The notes under the pieces were generated by a model. That model made no database searches, was not told the origin of the DNA, and saw nothing but the letters and a program-made list of their open reading frames with translations. Made by a program: the position numbers and the translations under genes. A DNA stretch of 64,000 bases from Aquibaculum arenosum (GTDB lineage Bacteria; Pseudomonadota; Alphaproteobacteria; Kiloniellales; DSM-21159), in NCBI RefSeq assembly GCF_029222965.1, contig NZ_JARHUD010000001.1, positions 434,001 to 498,000 of the forward strand, written 5' to 3'. Positions 9,355 through 19,580 of the stretch are shown here, one piece after another. Every line of letters starts with the position of its first letter. Position 1 is the stretch's first letter.

Positions 9355-11709
9355 ATGACACAACCCAGATTCTTTTGGCGGCGGGGGGAGTTTGACGGCG
9401 TGCGTGTAGTCCTCGGGTTCGTTGCCAAAGTCTCTCTCGCCCTCGCTTTCGCGCTTGCAGCACCGACTTTGATCGTTGGTGTGTCGCCAGCAGTGGCGCA
9501 GAATCAGCCCTTTGCGGAAGGCGAGATCATTCAGGAAATCCGGATCGACGGCACGCAACGCGTCGATCCCGCCACTGTGCTTAGCTACATGCAGGTGCAG
9601 CCTGGCGATCCCTTCGACCCCTTTGTGGTCGATGAATCGCTGAAATCCATTTTCGATACGGGCCTCTTCGCCGATGTCACACTGCGTCGGGAAGGCGATG
9701 TCCTGATCGTGGCGGTTGACGAGAACCCGATGATCAATCGCATCGCGTTTGAGGGCAATCGCCGGATCGAGAACGACACCCTGCAGTCCGAGATCGAACT
9801 TCGTCCGCGCGTGGTTTACACCCAGACGAGGGTCCAGAACGACGTGCAGCGCATGCTCGACCTCTATCAGCGCCGCGGTCGCTTTGCCGCTTCGGTCGAG
9901 CCCAAGCTGATCGAGCTTGACCAGAACCGCGTCGACCTCGTGTTCGAGATCGACGAAGGACCGGTCACAGAGATCGACTCCATCAACTTCGTCGGCAACG
10001 AGAATTTCTCCGCCGGATCTTTGCGAGAGGTGATCTCCACGCGCGAGAGCGCCTGGTACCGCTTCCTCAGCAGTTCTGATGTCTATGATCCGGATCGCCT
10101 GGCATTCGATCGCGAGCTCTTGCGGCGGCACTATCTCGAAGAGGGCTACGCTGATTTCCGGGTTGTCTCCTCGGTTGCGGAACTGAACCTGGATCGCTCC
10201 GCCTTCATCATCACCTTCACCGTGGAGGAGGGCGAGCGCTATCGCTTTGGCGAGATTGATCTCGTCAGCCAGCTTCGCGGCGTGGACGCGGAGGAACTGC
10301 GTCCACTGCTCCGCATGAGCGAAGGCGACTGGTATGACGCCATCGAGGTGGAGGACAGCGTCGACGATATTTCCGAATATCTGGCGGAGCGGGGCTATCC
10401 CTTCGTCGACGTCAATCCGCGGCCGCAGCGCGATCGCGAGGAGCGCACCATCGGCATCACCTTCGAAGTGAGTGAAGGCCCGCGAGTCTATGTCGAGCGC
10501 ATCGACATCGAAGGCAACGTCCGCACCGTCGACAGCGTCATTCGTCGCGAGTTCCGCCTGGTGGAGGGTGATGCCTTCAATGCCGCGCGCTTGCGCCGGT
10601 CGCGAGAGCGCCTCGAGAACCTGACCTACTTCCAAACCATCGACATCGAACAGGAGGAGGGCAGCGCCCCCGACCGCACGATCGTCAACGTGGAGGTGGA
10701 GGAACAGTCCACCGGCGAACTCAGCTTCGGTGCCGGCTTTTCCACCAGCGCCGGCCCCCTGGGCCAGGTCGAACTGCGCGAGCGCAATCTCCTTGGCCGC
10801 GGCCAGGAAGCGCGTATCGCCTTCATGATGGCCGGTCGCGGTACGGAGTTCGATGTGGGCTTCACAGAACCGCGTTTCCTGGGCCGGGAGCTCTCCGCCG
10901 GCATCGATGCCTTCCACGTGACCACGGAGGTGGACGAAAGCGGCTTCGATCAGCGCAGCACCGGCGCCGGTACCCGCCTTGGCTACGATCTGACCGAGTA
11001 CACCCGTCAGGTGTTGCGATACGAGCTCGAGCGACGTGAAATCAGAGATCCTGACAGCAACGCACCGCTGCAGATCCGCCGCGAGGAAGGTGTCTCCTAT
11101 CGCTCGATGGTCGGCCAGACCATGACCTGGGATCGCCGGGACAGCATTCTCGATCCCCGCACCGGTTTCCTGGTCGAGTTCGACACCGACGTTGCTGGAC
11201 TTGGCGGCGACGTGCGCTTTGCCCGTGCCAGCACCGAGGGGCGCTATTACTTGCCGCTGGGTGACGAGGACTACACGCTGGTCGTCGGTGGCAGTGGCGG
11301 TGTCATGCAGGGCATCAACCAGTCCACGCGCATCAGCGACCGCTTCATGCTCGGCGGCCAGTCATTTCGCGGCTTCGAGGAAAGTGGCATCGGCCCCCGT
11401 GAGGGCCGTTACGCCCTCGGTGGCCGCTATTTCGTGAAAGGTGTCACCGAGTTCCGCTTTCCTCTGGGGCTGCCCGAAGAGTTCGATGTCCGCGGCCGCC
11501 TCTTCGCTGATGTGGGCACGCTCTGGGGCGCTGACGGCAACACCAGAAACGCCGTTGGGAATAAGCCGTCGATCCGCGTCTCGGTTGGCCCCGGTGTGAC
11601 CTGGAACTCTCCGCTCGGACTGATCAGCGTCGACTTGGGTTACGCGCTCCGCAAGGAGAGCCACGACCGCACCGAACTCTTGAACTTCAGCATTGGGACA
11701 ACGTTCTGA
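9355..11709 (+). CDS. bamA: Outer membrane protein assembly factor BamA
   Basis: Central subunit of the BAM complex, which folds beta-barrel proteins into the outer membrane. 784 residues: signal peptide ending near residue 49 (AVAQ), five POTRA repeats to about residue 400 and a 16-strand barrel to the end. Barrel signs include FRGFEESGIGPR, related to the VRGF loop, and a C-terminal Phe (NFSIGTTF), the usual outer-membrane beta-signal. The signal peptide is preceded by ~16 non-hydrophobic residues; GTG 9400 is an alternative start that would remove them. Next to skp, as usual. Confidence 0.97.
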   Translation: MTQPRFFWRRGEFDGVRVVLGFVAKVSLALAFALAAPTLIVGVSPAVAQNQPFAEGEIIQEIRIDGTQRVDPATVLSYMQVQPGDPFDPFVVDESLKSIFDTGLFADVTLRREGDVLIVAVDENPMINRIAFEGNRRIENDTLQSEIELRPRVVYTQTRVQNDVQRMLDLYQRRGRFAASVEPKLIELDQNRVDLVFEIDEGPVTEIDSINFVGNENFSAGSLREVISTRESAWYRFLSSSDVYDPDRLAFDRELLRRHYLEEGYADFRVVSSVAELNLDRSAFIITFTVEEGERYRFGEIDLVSQLRGVDAEELRPLLRMSEGDWYDAIEVEDSVDDISEYLAERGYPFVDVNPRPQRDREERTIGITFEVSEGPRVYVERIDIEGNVRTVDSVIRREFRLVEGDAFNAARLRRSRERLENLTYFQTIDIEQEEGSAPDRTIVNVEVEEQSTGELSFGAGFSTSAGPLGQVELRERNLLGRGQEARIAFMMAGRGTEFDVGFTEPRFLGRELSAGIDAFHVTTEVDESGFDQRSTGAGTRLGYDLTEYTRQVLRYELERREIRDPDSNAPLQIRREEGVSYRSMVGQTMTWDRRDSILDPRTGFLVEFDTDVAGLGGDVRFARASTEGRYYLPLGDEDYTLVVGGSGGVMQGINQSTRISDRFMLGGQSFRGFEESGIGPREGRYALGGRYFVKGVTEFRFPLGLPEEFDVRGRLFADVGTLWGADGNTRNAVGNKPSIRVSVGPGVTWNSPLGLISVDLGYALRKESHDRTELLNFSIGTTF

Positions 11710-11711
11710 TC

Positions 11712-12275
11712 ATGCCTTTCGCAACTCGTTCTTTCTTTGCTGCCTGTGCCGTCGTGTTCGGCTTGGCGGTCGCCATCGCATCGCCAGTGGCCGTGCAGGC
11801 GCAGCAACTCCCGACCCCGCAGATCCTCGTGATCGATGTCAACTACGTGATGGCCAATTCCACGGCCATGCAGTCGATCCAGTCCCAGATCGAACAGGAT
11901 GAAGGCGGCCTGGAGCAGCAGATGCAGGAGCGCGAACGGCAGTTGCGCGAGGAGGACGAGGCCCTGTCGCGCCAGCGCAGCGTTCTGTCCAGCGAAGCCT
12001 TCGAGGAACGCCGCCAGCAGCTCGAGCAGCAGTTCGCCGACTATCAGCGCGAATTCTCTCAGCGCCTTGAGGGTATGGATGAGAGCTATGCCCAGGCCGT
12101 AGGCGAGGTCGAAATGCAGCTCGTGCGTATTGCCGATGAACTCGCCACCGAGCTCGGCGCCAATATGGTCGTGCCGAAGTCCACGCTGGTGCTTGTGCAT
12201 GAGGACTTTGACAAGACTGAACAGGCCTTGCAGCGACTGAACGAGCGGCTTCCGTCGGTTTCCGTGAACCGCTGA
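11712..12275 (+). CDS. skp: OmpH/Skp-family periplasmic chaperone
   Basis: Holds unfolded outer-membrane proteins in the periplasm on their way to BamA. 187 residues: cleavable signal peptide to about residue 27 (AVQAQ), the short beta strand QILVIDVNYVMANSTA, then a long Gln/Glu-rich coiled coil typical of the Skp tentacles. It begins two bases after bamA. In related bacteria lpxD normally follows; here the next gene is fabZ. Confidence 0.93.
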   Translation: MPFATRSFFAACAVVFGLAVAIASPVAVQAQQLPTPQILVIDVNYVMANSTAMQSIQSQIEQDEGGLEQQMQERERQLREEDEALSRQRSVLSSEAFEERRQQLEQQFADYQREFSQRLEGMDESYAQAVGEVEMQLVRIADELATELGANMVVPKSTLVLVHEDFDKTEQALQRLNERLPSVSVNR

Positions 12276-12424
12276 TTGGCGCAAGGGGCGTGCGGCGGAC
12301 GACGTTTCCGCCGGTCCCAATCTGCCGACACGCTTCGGCGGTGCGTAGGTGAACAAGGATAACAAGGATTTTGTGTTTCCGGTCTTCTGGAGACGAGACG
12401 GAAATGGTGGGTCAGGGGAACTCG
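12276..12424 (+). other. skp-fabZ junction, usual site of lpxD
   Basis: A 149-bp non-coding gap where lpxD is expected in alphaproteobacteria with this gene order. It holds a perfect tandem pair of AACAAGGAT (12352-12369) and a short inverted repeat GGCGGA/TCCGCC near 12293-12313. No fragment of an LpxD reading frame is visible. Confidence 0.5.
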
Positions 12425-12922
12425 ATGACCGAGAAGAATGAGGGTGCTGCAGCAGCTCAAGAAGGCGTAGGCAAACAGTTCGAAGCCTACGATATCCTCA
12501 AAATCATGGAGATGATTCCGCATCGCTACCCGATGCTGATGATCGATCGTGTGCGCGAAATGGAGCCCAATGTCAGCGCCGTGGGGATCAAGAATGTCTC
12601 CATCAACGAGGCCTTCTTTCAGGGACACTTCCCTCGCCAGCCTGTCATGCCCGGCGTGCTGATCGTGGAAGCTATGGCTCAGACGGCCGCTGTGCTGGTG
12701 GTGGAAACCTTGGGTGAGGGTGTCGCGGGCAAACTGGTCTACTTCATGTCCATCGACTCCTGTCGTTTCCGCCGTCCCGTGGTGCCGGGTGACCAGTTGG
12801 AAATCCGGGTCTTGAAGGAACGCAGCCGCGGCCCCTTCTGGAAGTTCAAGGGTGAGGTGTTGGTGGATGGACAGCTCGCCGCTGAATCGACCTTCAGCGC
12901 GATGATCCGCGAAGACACCTGA
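12425..12922 (+). CDS. fabZ: 3-hydroxyacyl-ACP dehydratase FabZ
   Basis: Dehydrates beta-hydroxyacyl-ACP in fatty-acid elongation. 165 residues; hot-dog fold with [20 protein letters not shown], catalytic His in [15 protein letters not shown] (near residue 67) and catalytic Glu in IVEAMAQTA. Two starts have ribosome sites: ATG 12404 behind GGAGACGAGACGG and ATG 12425 behind CAGGGGAAC; both give a variable N-terminal tail. In relatives fabZ sits between lpxD and lpxA, where it competes for hydroxyacyl-ACP; both are missing here. Confidence 0.95.
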   Translation: MTEKNEGAAAAQEGVGKQFEAYDILKIMEMIPHRYPMLMIDRVREMEPNVSAVGIKNVSINEAFFQGHFPRQPVMPGVLIVEAMAQTAAVLVVETLGEGVAGKLVYFMSIDSCRFRRPVVPGDQLEIRVLKERSRGPFWKFKGEVLVDGQLAAESTFSAMIREDT

Positions 12923-12963
12923 AACCGGCCGCCCCTGGGGGCGCCTGCCAGAAAGGAGAGACG

Positions 12964-13392
12964 ATGAGCGAAGCGAGCACGACACCGGTCGCAGACACGT
13001 CCGGTTTCCGCATGTTGCATACCATGATTCGGGTGAAGGACCTGGATAAGTCCCTGGACTTCTATACGCGTCTGCTGGGCATGACTCAGTTGCGCAAGCA
13101 GGACTATCCCAGCGGTGAATTCACCCTGGCTTTCGTGGGCTACGGTGACGAAAGCAACAACACAGTGATCGAACTGACCCACAACTGGGGGCAGGAAGAG
13201 CCCTATACCCACGGGTCAGGCTTCGGGCACCTGGCCATCGGCGTGCCGGATATCTACGGCACCTGTGAGAAGCTAGAGGCCGAAGGCGTGAAGATTCCTC
13301 GCCCGCCCGGACCGATGAAGCACGGCGGCTCCGTGATTGCCTTCATCGAGGACCCCGACGGCTACAAGATCGAGTTGATCGAGCGGAGCTGA
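12964..13392 (+). CDS. gloA: Lactoylglutathione lyase (glyoxalase I)
   Basis: Isomerises the methylglyoxal-glutathione hemithioacetal to S-lactoylglutathione. 142 residues, one vicinal-oxygen-chelate unit pair. The four metal ligands are visible: His in LHTMIRVKDLDKSLDFY, Glu in NTVIELTHNWG, His in GFGHLAIGVPD and Glu in DPDGYKIELIE. It starts at ATG 12964 behind AAAGGAG. It occupies the place between fabZ and gltA where lpxA-lpxI-lpxB are normally found. A terminator follows. Confidence 0.93.
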   Translation: MSEASTTPVADTSGFRMLHTMIRVKDLDKSLDFYTRLLGMTQLRKQDYPSGEFTLAFVGYGDESNNTVIELTHNWGQEEPYTHGSGFGHLAIGVPDIYGTCEKLEAEGVKIPRPPGPMKHGGSVIAFIEDPDGYKIELIERS

Positions 13393-13417
13393 ATCAGCCT
13401 GCCGTTCCGAATCGTCA

Positions 13418-13453
13418 ACGCCCCGGGCTGCCGATCGCACCCCGGGGCGTTTT
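13418..13453 (+). terminator. Rho-independent terminator between gloA and gltA
   Basis: A 10-bp perfect stem (ACGCCCCGGG/CCCGGGGCGT) is followed by TTTTG on the plus strand. It lies 26 bases after gloA and 37 bases before the end of the convergent gltA, so it ends the long plus-strand housekeeping operon. Confidence 0.85.
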
Positions 13454-13489
13454 GCGTTTGGGATTTACCGTTGTGGTGTAGCGCCGGTG

Positions 13490-14803
13490 TTAGCGCTGTT
13501 CGATGGGCGGATAGTCGCGCAGCGTCGAGCCGTTGTAGAGCTGGCGCGGACGGCCAATGCGCTGGCCCGGATCCTCGATCATCTCGTTCCACTGCGCGAT
13601 CCAGCCCACGGTGCGGGCCAGGGCGAAAAGCGCTGTGAACATCGAGGTCGGGAAACCCAGAGCCTTGAGCACGATGCCGGAATAGAAGTCGACGTTGGGA
13701 AAGAGCTTCTTTTCGTTGAAGTAGTCATCCTCCAGCGCGATCCGCTCCAGCTCCATGGCCAGTTCCAGCAGCGGCTCGTTGCGCAGACCCAGTTCGTCCA
13801 GCACCTCGTGGCAGGACTTCTGCATCACCTTCGCGCGTGGGTCGTAGTTCTTGTAGACCCGGTGGCCGAAGCCCATGAGACGGAAAGGATCGTCCTTGTC
13901 TTTGGCGCGCTCGATGAACTCGGGAATGCGATCCTTATGCCCGATCTCCTCCAGCATCCGCAGAACGGCCTCGTTGGCGCCGCCGTGCGCCGGGCCCCAG
14001 AGCGAGGAGATGCCGGCTGCAATGCAGGCGAAGGGGTTTGCACCGGAGGAGCCTGCCAGGCGCACCGTGGAGGTGGAGGCGTTCTGCTCATGGTCCGCAT
14101 GCAGGATGAAGATTCGATCCATGGCCCGCGAGAGCACGGGATTGATCTTGTACTCCTCCGCCGGCACCGAGAAGGTCATGTGCAGGAAGTTCGAGGCGTA
14201 GTCGAGATCGTTGCGCGGATAAACGAAGGGCTGCCCCACCGAGTACTTGTAGGCCATGGCCGCGATGGTTGGCATCTTGGCGATCAAGCGATGCGAGGCG
14301 ATCAGGCGCTGGTGCGGGTCGGTGATATCGGTGCTGTCGTGGTAGAAGGCTGAAAGCGCCCCGACCACGCCCACCATGACCGCCATGGGATGGCTGTCGC
14401 GCCGGAAGCCGCGGAAGAAGTAGTTCATCTGTTCGTGCAGCATCGTGTGATAGGTGATGTTGTGCACGAACTTGTCCTTCTCTTGCTGGTTCGGCAGTTC
14501 GCCGTGCAAGAGGAGATAGCAGACTTCCATGAAGTCCGACTTCTCGGCCAGATCCTCGATGCGGTAGCCGCGATGCATCAGGAGGCCTTCGTCACCGTCG
14601 ATATAGGTGATTGCTGAATCGCAGGAGGCGGTCGAGGTGAAGCCCGGGTCGTAGGTGAACATGCCCGTTTCACCATAAAGCTTGCGGATGTCGATGACCC
14701 GAGGCCCGACCTTGCCATCCAGGATCGGGAACTCCCAGCTCTGCCCGGTGTCGTTATCGGTCAGGGTGGCGGTCTTGTTGCCCTGTGACTTTGCGTTACT
14801 CAT
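13490..14803 (-). CDS. gltA: Citrate synthase
   Basis: Condenses acetyl-CoA and oxaloacetate, the entry step of the TCA cycle. 437 residues, the length of the hexameric NADH-sensitive type. Active-site His273 lies in [11 protein letters not shown] and His314 in [15 protein letters not shown]. It starts at the ATG ending at 14803 behind GGGAAGGGAAG. Its partner icd is also in this window. It is adjacent to gltX, as in many Alphaproteobacteria. Confidence 0.98.
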   Translation of the reverse strand: MSNAKSQGNKTATLTDNDTGQSWEFPILDGKVGPRVIDIRKLYGETGMFTYDPGFTSTASCDSAITYIDGDEGLLMHRGYRIEDLAEKSDFMEVCYLLLHGELPNQQEKDKFVHNITYHTMLHEQMNYFFRGFRRDSHPMAVMVGVVGALSAFYHDSTDITDPHQRLIASHRLIAKMPTIAAMAYKYSVGQPFVYPRNDLDYASNFLHMTFSVPAEEYKINPVLSRAMDRIFILHADHEQNASTSTVRLAGSSGANPFACIAAGISSLWGPAHGGANEAVLRMLEEIGHKDRIPEFIERAKDKDDPFRLMGFGHRVYKNYDPRAKVMQKSCHEVLDELGLRNEPLLELAMELERIALEDDYFNEKKLFPNVDFYSGIVLKALGFPTSMFTALFALARTVGWIAQWNEMIEDPGQRIGRPRQLYNGSTLRDYPPIEQR

Positions 14804-14912
14804 TTACTTCCCTTCCCATAGTGCCTGCCTCGCGCGGTGCACCGCCCTGAGCGGGGGCTCGCCGGGGCGAGCCATGGGTGCAGCGCAGCATAAGGCCGAA
14901 ATGCCGCTGCGA

Positions 14913-16334
14913 TCAATCGGCTGTAGAGCCCGATTGTCTCGTTGCGGTGATTGCGTCGTCGATGCGGCCCAAAGCTTCTTCCCGCCCAAGCACGGCGGCG
15001 ACTTCGAAGATACCAGGTGAGACGTTGGAGCCAGCCAAAGCCGCGCGCAACGGCTGCGCCACGGCACCCAGCTTGACCGCTTGGGCCTCTGCTTGTGCGC
15101 GCACGGCCTGCTCGATGGCGGCTTCCGACCAGTCCGGCAGCCCCGCGAGGTGGTCGCGCAGGGCGCTCAACAGTTCCGGTGCCCTCTCGGCGCCCAGCAG
15201 CTTTTCGGCCTTGGCGTTGTAGGTGAGCGGCCGCTGCGCGACGTAGAAGTGCGCCAGTTCGGCCAACTCGACAAGCGTGCGCGCCCGCGGCTTTAAGCCG
15301 GCCATGCCGGCGAGCAGGCGCTGCCGTTCGGTTTCGCCGACCTCTTCCTCAAAGCGCTCCACGATGAGATCGACCAGCCGCGCATCCTCGGCTTCGCGCA
15401 GATAGTGGGCGTTCAGATGCTCAAGTTTCTGGAAATCGAAACGCGATGCCGAGCGGCCGACGGCGGGCAGGTCAAACCAGGCGATTGCCTGCTCGGTGGA
15501 AATGATTTCCTCGTCGCCATGCCCCCAGCCGAGCCGCAGCAGATAGTTGCGCAGCGCTTCGGGCAGGTAGCCCATGTCGCGATAGGTTTCCACGCCCAGC
15601 GCTCCGTGACGCTTGGAAAGTTTGGCACCGTCGGGACCATGAATCAGCGGTATGTGCGCAAAGCGCGGCACCTCCCAGCCCAGCGCCCGATAGAGTTGGG
15701 TCTGGCGGAAAGCGTTGGTCAGATGGTCGTCGCCGCGAATGACATGGGTGATGCCCATGTCGTGGTCGTCCACCACCACGGACAGCATGTAGGTGGGCGA
15801 GCCGTCAGCGCGCAGCAGCACCATGTCGTCCAGTTGATCGTTGGCGACGCGGACGCTGCCTTGGACTTCGTCCTCGATCACCGTCTCGCCCTCGGTGGGT
15901 GCTTTCAGGCGAACGACCGGATCCACACCTTCGGGCGCTTCCGCCGGATCGCGATCGCGCCAACGCCCGTCGTAGCGCATCGGACGGCCTTCCGTGCGCG
16001 CGAGCTGACGCATCTGCTCCAGCTCTTCCTGGCTCGCATAGCAGTGGTAGGCGTGGCCGCTCTCCAGCAGGCTGCGCGCCAGTTCCGCATGCCGCTCGGC
16101 GCGCGCGGACTGATAGACAACCTCGTCGTCCCACTCCAGCCCCAGCCATTGCAGACCATCGAGGATCGCCTCGATCGCTTCCGGAGTGGAGCGCTTGCGG
16201 TCGGTGTCCTCGATGCGCAGACGGAACTGCCCACCGTGGTGCCGGGCGTAGAGCCAATTAAACAGCGCCGTACGGGCGCCGCCTATGTGCAGGAACCCCG
16301 TCGGGGAGGGAGCAAAGCGGGTGACGACACTCAT
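14913..16334 (-). CDS. gltX: Glutamyl-tRNA synthetase
   Basis: Charges tRNA-Glu. 473 residues; class I signature in [20 protein letters not shown] (residues 7-26, HIGH-type) and KMSKS-type KLSKRHGA near residue 237. I placed the start at the ATG whose first base is 16334 ([13 protein letters not shown]), since the further in-frame upstream extension of 35 residues is not part of the family. Transcribed away from comEC. Whether it is discriminating or charges tRNA-Gln as well cannot be read from this window. Confidence 0.97.
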   Translation of the reverse strand: MSVVTRFAPSPTGFLHIGGARTALFNWLYARHHGGQFRLRIEDTDRKRSTPEAIEAILDGLQWLGLEWDDEVVYQSARAERHAELARSLLESGHAYHCYASQEELEQMRQLARTEGRPMRYDGRWRDRDPAEAPEGVDPVVRLKAPTEGETVIEDEVQGSVRVANDQLDDMVLLRADGSPTYMLSVVVDDHDMGITHVIRGDDHLTNAFRQTQLYRALGWEVPRFAHIPLIHGPDGAKLSKRHGALGVETYRDMGYLPEALRNYLLRLGWGHGDEEIISTEQAIAWFDLPAVGRSASRFDFQKLEHLNAHYLREAEDARLVDLIVERFEEEVGETERQRLLAGMAGLKPRARTLVELAELAHFYVAQRPLTYNAKAEKLLGAERAPELLSALRDHLAGLPDWSEAAIEQAVRAQAEAQAVKLGAVAQPLRAALAGSNVSPGIFEVAAVLGREEALGRIDDAITATRQSGSTAD

Positions 16335-16558
16335 GCGCCGGAGTGGCCTCCTGTAAGTTCGAACAAGGAACGCAGCCTGCATGCCGCGGCAGTGTGACCA
16401 CGCGACGGCGTGTCTAGCACAGGAGAAAGCCGCGCGCACGGGCGACGACAGCTGGGCCCGTTCAGGCCTGCTTGTCGCTTCCGTCGCAAGGAGTGTTCAG
16501 GTTAGAAAAACAGGCTAAAATAGCAATCGCCCCTTTCACCGGCCGCACAAGGCGGGTC

Positions 16559-18679
16559 ATGCCGACAGCAGCCCATCTGCGCGCTTTCCTGTTCACCCGC
16601 CTGCTGGAGGAGCGGGAGCGCTGGATCCTCTGGCTTGCGCCGCTGCTGGCGCTCGGCATTGCGGTCTATTTCCTGTTGCCGTTCGAGCCAGCGCTGTGGA
16701 CGACGCTCCCCTTGTGGGTGCCGTTGGCTGCGGCGGCAGTGCGCTGGCGGCGCGACCGCGAGGGGGTGCTGCTGACGCTAGCCTGCGCTGTCTGTCTGCT
16801 CGGCTTCCAGGTTGCGCAACTGCGCAGCCACGTCGTTGCGGCACCGGTGCTGACTCGAGAGATCGGGCCACTCAACGTGGAGGGGCGGGTGGTGGTCGCG
16901 GAGCCGCTGCTGCGTGGCTATCGCTTTCTGCTCGACGAGGCAGTGCTCGAAGATGTGTCAGCCGATGCCACGCCGGCCTTCCTGCGCATCGCGGCGCGTT
17001 CGGCCAGCCGCTCGGTCGCGCCAGGCACCCGGATGCGCTTTCTCGCGCGCTTGCGACCGCCACCGGCACCGGCGGCGCCGGGGGATTATGATTTCGCCCG
17101 TGCGGCCTGGTTTCAAAGGTTGGGGGGTGTGGGTTTTGCCTACGGGCCGCCCGAACTGATAGCTGAAGCCCCGCAGACGCAGGGGCTGGCTGCGCGCTGG
17201 CAAGGCTTCTGGAGCGGCATGCGCCAAAGCGTGACCGAACGGGTGCTCGCCGTCCTGCCCCAGCCCAGCGCGGGCGTGGCCGTTGCGCTGCTGACGGGAC
17301 AGCGGGGCGCCATCCAGTCGGAGGCGCTGGACGCCTTCCGTGATTCGGGCCTGGCGCATCTACTAGCCATCTCGGGCCTTCACATTGGGCTCGTGGCCGG
17401 GTCGCTCTTCCTCGTGGTCCGCTCAGCATTGGCACTCTGGCCGGCAGTGGCGCTGCGCCATCCCATCAAACGCTATGCCGCCGTAGTGGCTCTGTTCGGA
17501 GCCGGCGTCTATTTGCTTTTGGCGGGCGCGCCGGTTCCGACCCAGAGGGCATTCCTGATGACGGCGCTGGTTCTGCTGGGGGTTCTGACCGATCGCACAG
17601 CCATCAGCTTGCGTCTGGTCGCCTGGGCGGCGATTGCGGTTCTGCTCCTGACCCCGGAAAGTTTGCTGTCCGCCAGCTTTCAGCTGTCCTTTGCCGCCGT
17701 CGTGGCGCTGGTGGCCGGATACGAGTCGCTGCGGTCCTGGCGTGACCGGCGCTGGCGTGATGGCGGCACACGCCGCTATCCCCGGCCCCTGGTCTATCTC
17801 GGCGGACTGCTGCTGACCTCACTCATCGCCGGGGTGGCCACAGCACCCTTCACGCTGCACCACTTCGAGACCGTGCCGCTCTACGGCATTCTGGCCAATC
17901 TCTTTGCCGTGCCTGTCACCACGATGCTGGTCATGCCACTGGCCATTGCGTCCTTGCTGGTCATGCCGTTGGGTTGGGAGGCGACGCCGCTTTGGCTCAT
18001 GGGGCAGGGGATCGACGTGGTTCTCGGGGTGGCCGACACGGTCGGCGCGCTCGAAGGCGCGGTCCTGCGCTTGCCGGCCATGGCGTCATGGGGGTTTATC
18101 GCCTGTGTGGCTGGCGGTCTCTGGCTGTGCCTTTGGCGCCGGCCATGGCGCGTGGCGGGACTGCTGCCGCTTCTGCTCGGCCTCGGATCCAGCGCCTGGA
18201 CTTCGCCTCCGGATCTGGTGCTGTCAGGGGACGGGCGGCTGCTGGCGGTCCAGAGCCAGGAAGGGGGGCTGCTGTTCAACTCGCGCCGCGTCAATCGCTT
18301 CTCCGCCGAGCAATGGCTCGGACGGGCAGGGCTGGCGGAGGGCGAGGTCTTGCCCCAGGCCGGAGACCTTTCTCATCCTCACATCGCCTGCGACGACCTG
18401 GGCTGCGTGCTGACCCGCGGCGGTCTCGAGGTGGCTGTGGTCTTCGAGGGAGACGCTCTGGAGGAGGATTGCCGCCGGGCCGACCTGCTGTTGGCCGCGA
18501 TTCCCGTACCGCCCGGCTGCGCTGAAGGAGTTGATCGGCCAGAGCAGGTGATCGACCGGCACGACCTTCGACGCCACGGCGGACTCGCGTTGTGGCTGGA
18601 AGGTGCGGGGCGCTATCGCTTGCAGCGCGTTTCTGAGCAACGTGGCCGCCGCCCTTGGAGCCGGATCAATGCCGACTAG
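16559..18679 (+). CDS. comEC: ComEC/Rec2 family DNA-uptake channel protein
   Basis: Predicted inner-membrane channel for single-stranded DNA uptake. 706 residues from ATG 16559: two N-terminal hydrophobic segments, a DUF4131/OB-like periplasmic part (residues ~80-220) and the competence membrane domain with the family motif SGLAHLLAISGLHIGLVAG, then several more transmembrane helices. The zinc-hydrolase part of Bacillus ComEC is not recognisable; the last ~130 residues are a short soluble tail, as in other alphaproteobacterial members. An in-frame ATG at 16472 would add 29 residues unlike the family. The gene lies between gltX and lexA, a conserved place. Confidence 0.9.
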   Translation: MPTAAHLRAFLFTRLLEERERWILWLAPLLALGIAVYFLLPFEPALWTTLPLWVPLAAAAVRWRRDREGVLLTLACAVCLLGFQVAQLRSHVVAAPVLTREIGPLNVEGRVVVAEPLLRGYRFLLDEAVLEDVSADATPAFLRIAARSASRSVAPGTRMRFLARLRPPPAPAAPGDYDFARAAWFQRLGGVGFAYGPPELIAEAPQTQGLAARWQGFWSGMRQSVTERVLAVLPQPSAGVAVALLTGQRGAIQSEALDAFRDSGLAHLLAISGLHIGLVAGSLFLVVRSALALWPAVALRHPIKRYAAVVALFGAGVYLLLAGAPVPTQRAFLMTALVLLGVLTDRTAISLRLVAWAAIAVLLLTPESLLSASFQLSFAAVVALVAGYESLRSWRDRRWRDGGTRRYPRPLVYLGGLLLTSLIAGVATAPFTLHHFETVPLYGILANLFAVPVTTMLVMPLAIASLLVMPLGWEATPLWLMGQGIDVVLGVADTVGALEGAVLRLPAMASWGFIACVAGGLWLCLWRRPWRVAGLLPLLLGLGSSAWTSPPDLVLSGDGRLLAVQSQEGGLLFNSRRVNRFSAEQWLGRAGLAEGEVLPQAGDLSHPHIACDDLGCVLTRGGLEVAVVFEGDALEEDCRRADLLLAAIPVPPGCAEGVDRPEQVIDRHDLRRHGGLALWLEGAGRYRLQRVSEQRGRRPWSRINAD

Positions 18680-18706
18680 CTGATGCGGGCACCACTGGTT
18701 TGCCGC

Positions 18707-19456
18707 TCAGTAGCGGCGGATCAGTCCGACCAGGCGTCCTTGCACCTGCACCCGATCCGGCGGGAAAAGCCGTGTTTCGAAGGTGGGATTGGCGGGCTCG
18801 AGCGCGATGGCGCCCTTGCGCTTGCGCAGGCGTTTGAGAGTGACCTCTTCGCCGTCCACCAGTGCGACGACAATCTCCCCGTTCTCAGCATCTTCGCAAC
18901 GCTGGATGATGACCGTGTCGCCGTCGTGAATGCCAGCCTCGATCATCGAATCGCCTTCGACCTCAAGGGCGTAGTGGTCGCCGCGACTCAGCAGGCTACG
19001 CGGCACCTGCATGTAGTTCGACTCGTCGCGCAATGCTTCGATCGGCGTACCGGCAGCGATGCGGCCGTAAAGCGGGAGCGCAGCGATTGCGCTTTCACCA
19101 CCCGGGATTGCTCCTCCTTGCGGCTTGCCCTGGGCGCGCAGCGGGGCGGCCGAAGCACGCGTGCTTTCCACCAGGCTCGGGGTGAAACGCCGTGCTTCGC
19201 CAGTGGCGGCAGTGGAACTGTGACCATGCGGTCCTGCCACTTCGTCAGGCAGGCGCAGAATCTCGATGGCGCGGGCGCGGTGCGGCAGGCGGCGAATGAA
19301 GCCCCGCTCCTCCAGGCCGGTGATCAATCGGTGGATACCGGACTTGGACTTGAGGGCGAGCGCATCCTTCATTTCGTCGAAGGAAGGGGATACCCCCTCC
19401 TCGCTCAGATGGCGATGCAGGAAGAGCAGAAGCTGGTGCTGCTTACGGGTCAGCAT
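18707..19456 (-). CDS. lexA: LexA repressor
   Basis: SOS-response repressor that self-cleaves with RecA. 249 residues, slightly longer than enteric LexA because of a Pro/Ala/Gly-rich linker (residues ~72-122). N-terminal winged HTH begins [20 protein letters not shown] with [20 protein letters not shown]. Cleavage site is Ala135-Gly136 in [11 protein letters not shown]; catalytic Ser170 lies in [11 protein letters not shown] and Lys208 in GEEVTLKRL. The start is set by AAGGAG ten bases before the ATG. An alphaproteobacterial LexA box lies 54 bases upstream, so it should repress itself. Confidence 0.97.
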   Translation of the reverse strand: MLTRKQHQLLLFLHRHLSEEGVSPSFDEMKDALALKSKSGIHRLITGLEERGFIRRLPHRARAIEILRLPDEVAGPHGHSSTAATGEARRFTPSLVESTRASAAPLRAQGKPQGGAIPGGESAIAALPLYGRIAAGTPIEALRDESNYMQVPRSLLSRGDHYALEVEGDSMIEAGIHDGDTVIIQRCEDAENGEIVVALVDGEEVTLKRLRKRKGAIALEPANPTFETRLFPPDRVQVQGRLVGLIRRY

Positions 19457-19509
19457 GACAGGCGTCTCCTTTGCCGGCCCGCAACGGAACGAAGCGGAAA
19501 CCTACACTT

Positions 19510-19524
19510 GTTCTAGTGTTGTTC
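19510..19524 (-). promoter_or_regulatory. LexA (SOS) box upstream of lexA
   Basis: The plus strand reads GTTC-TAGTGTT-GTTC, an exact match to GTTC-N7-GTTC, the direct-repeat LexA operator known for Alphaproteobacteria. It lies 54 bases upstream of the lexA start codon, where it would cover the promoter, and implies autoregulation. Confidence 0.9.
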
Positions 19525-19580
19525 TGATTCCCGGTCAACCCCACCGTGGTGGCAGCGATACCTCAGCGCAGCGAACGTCT

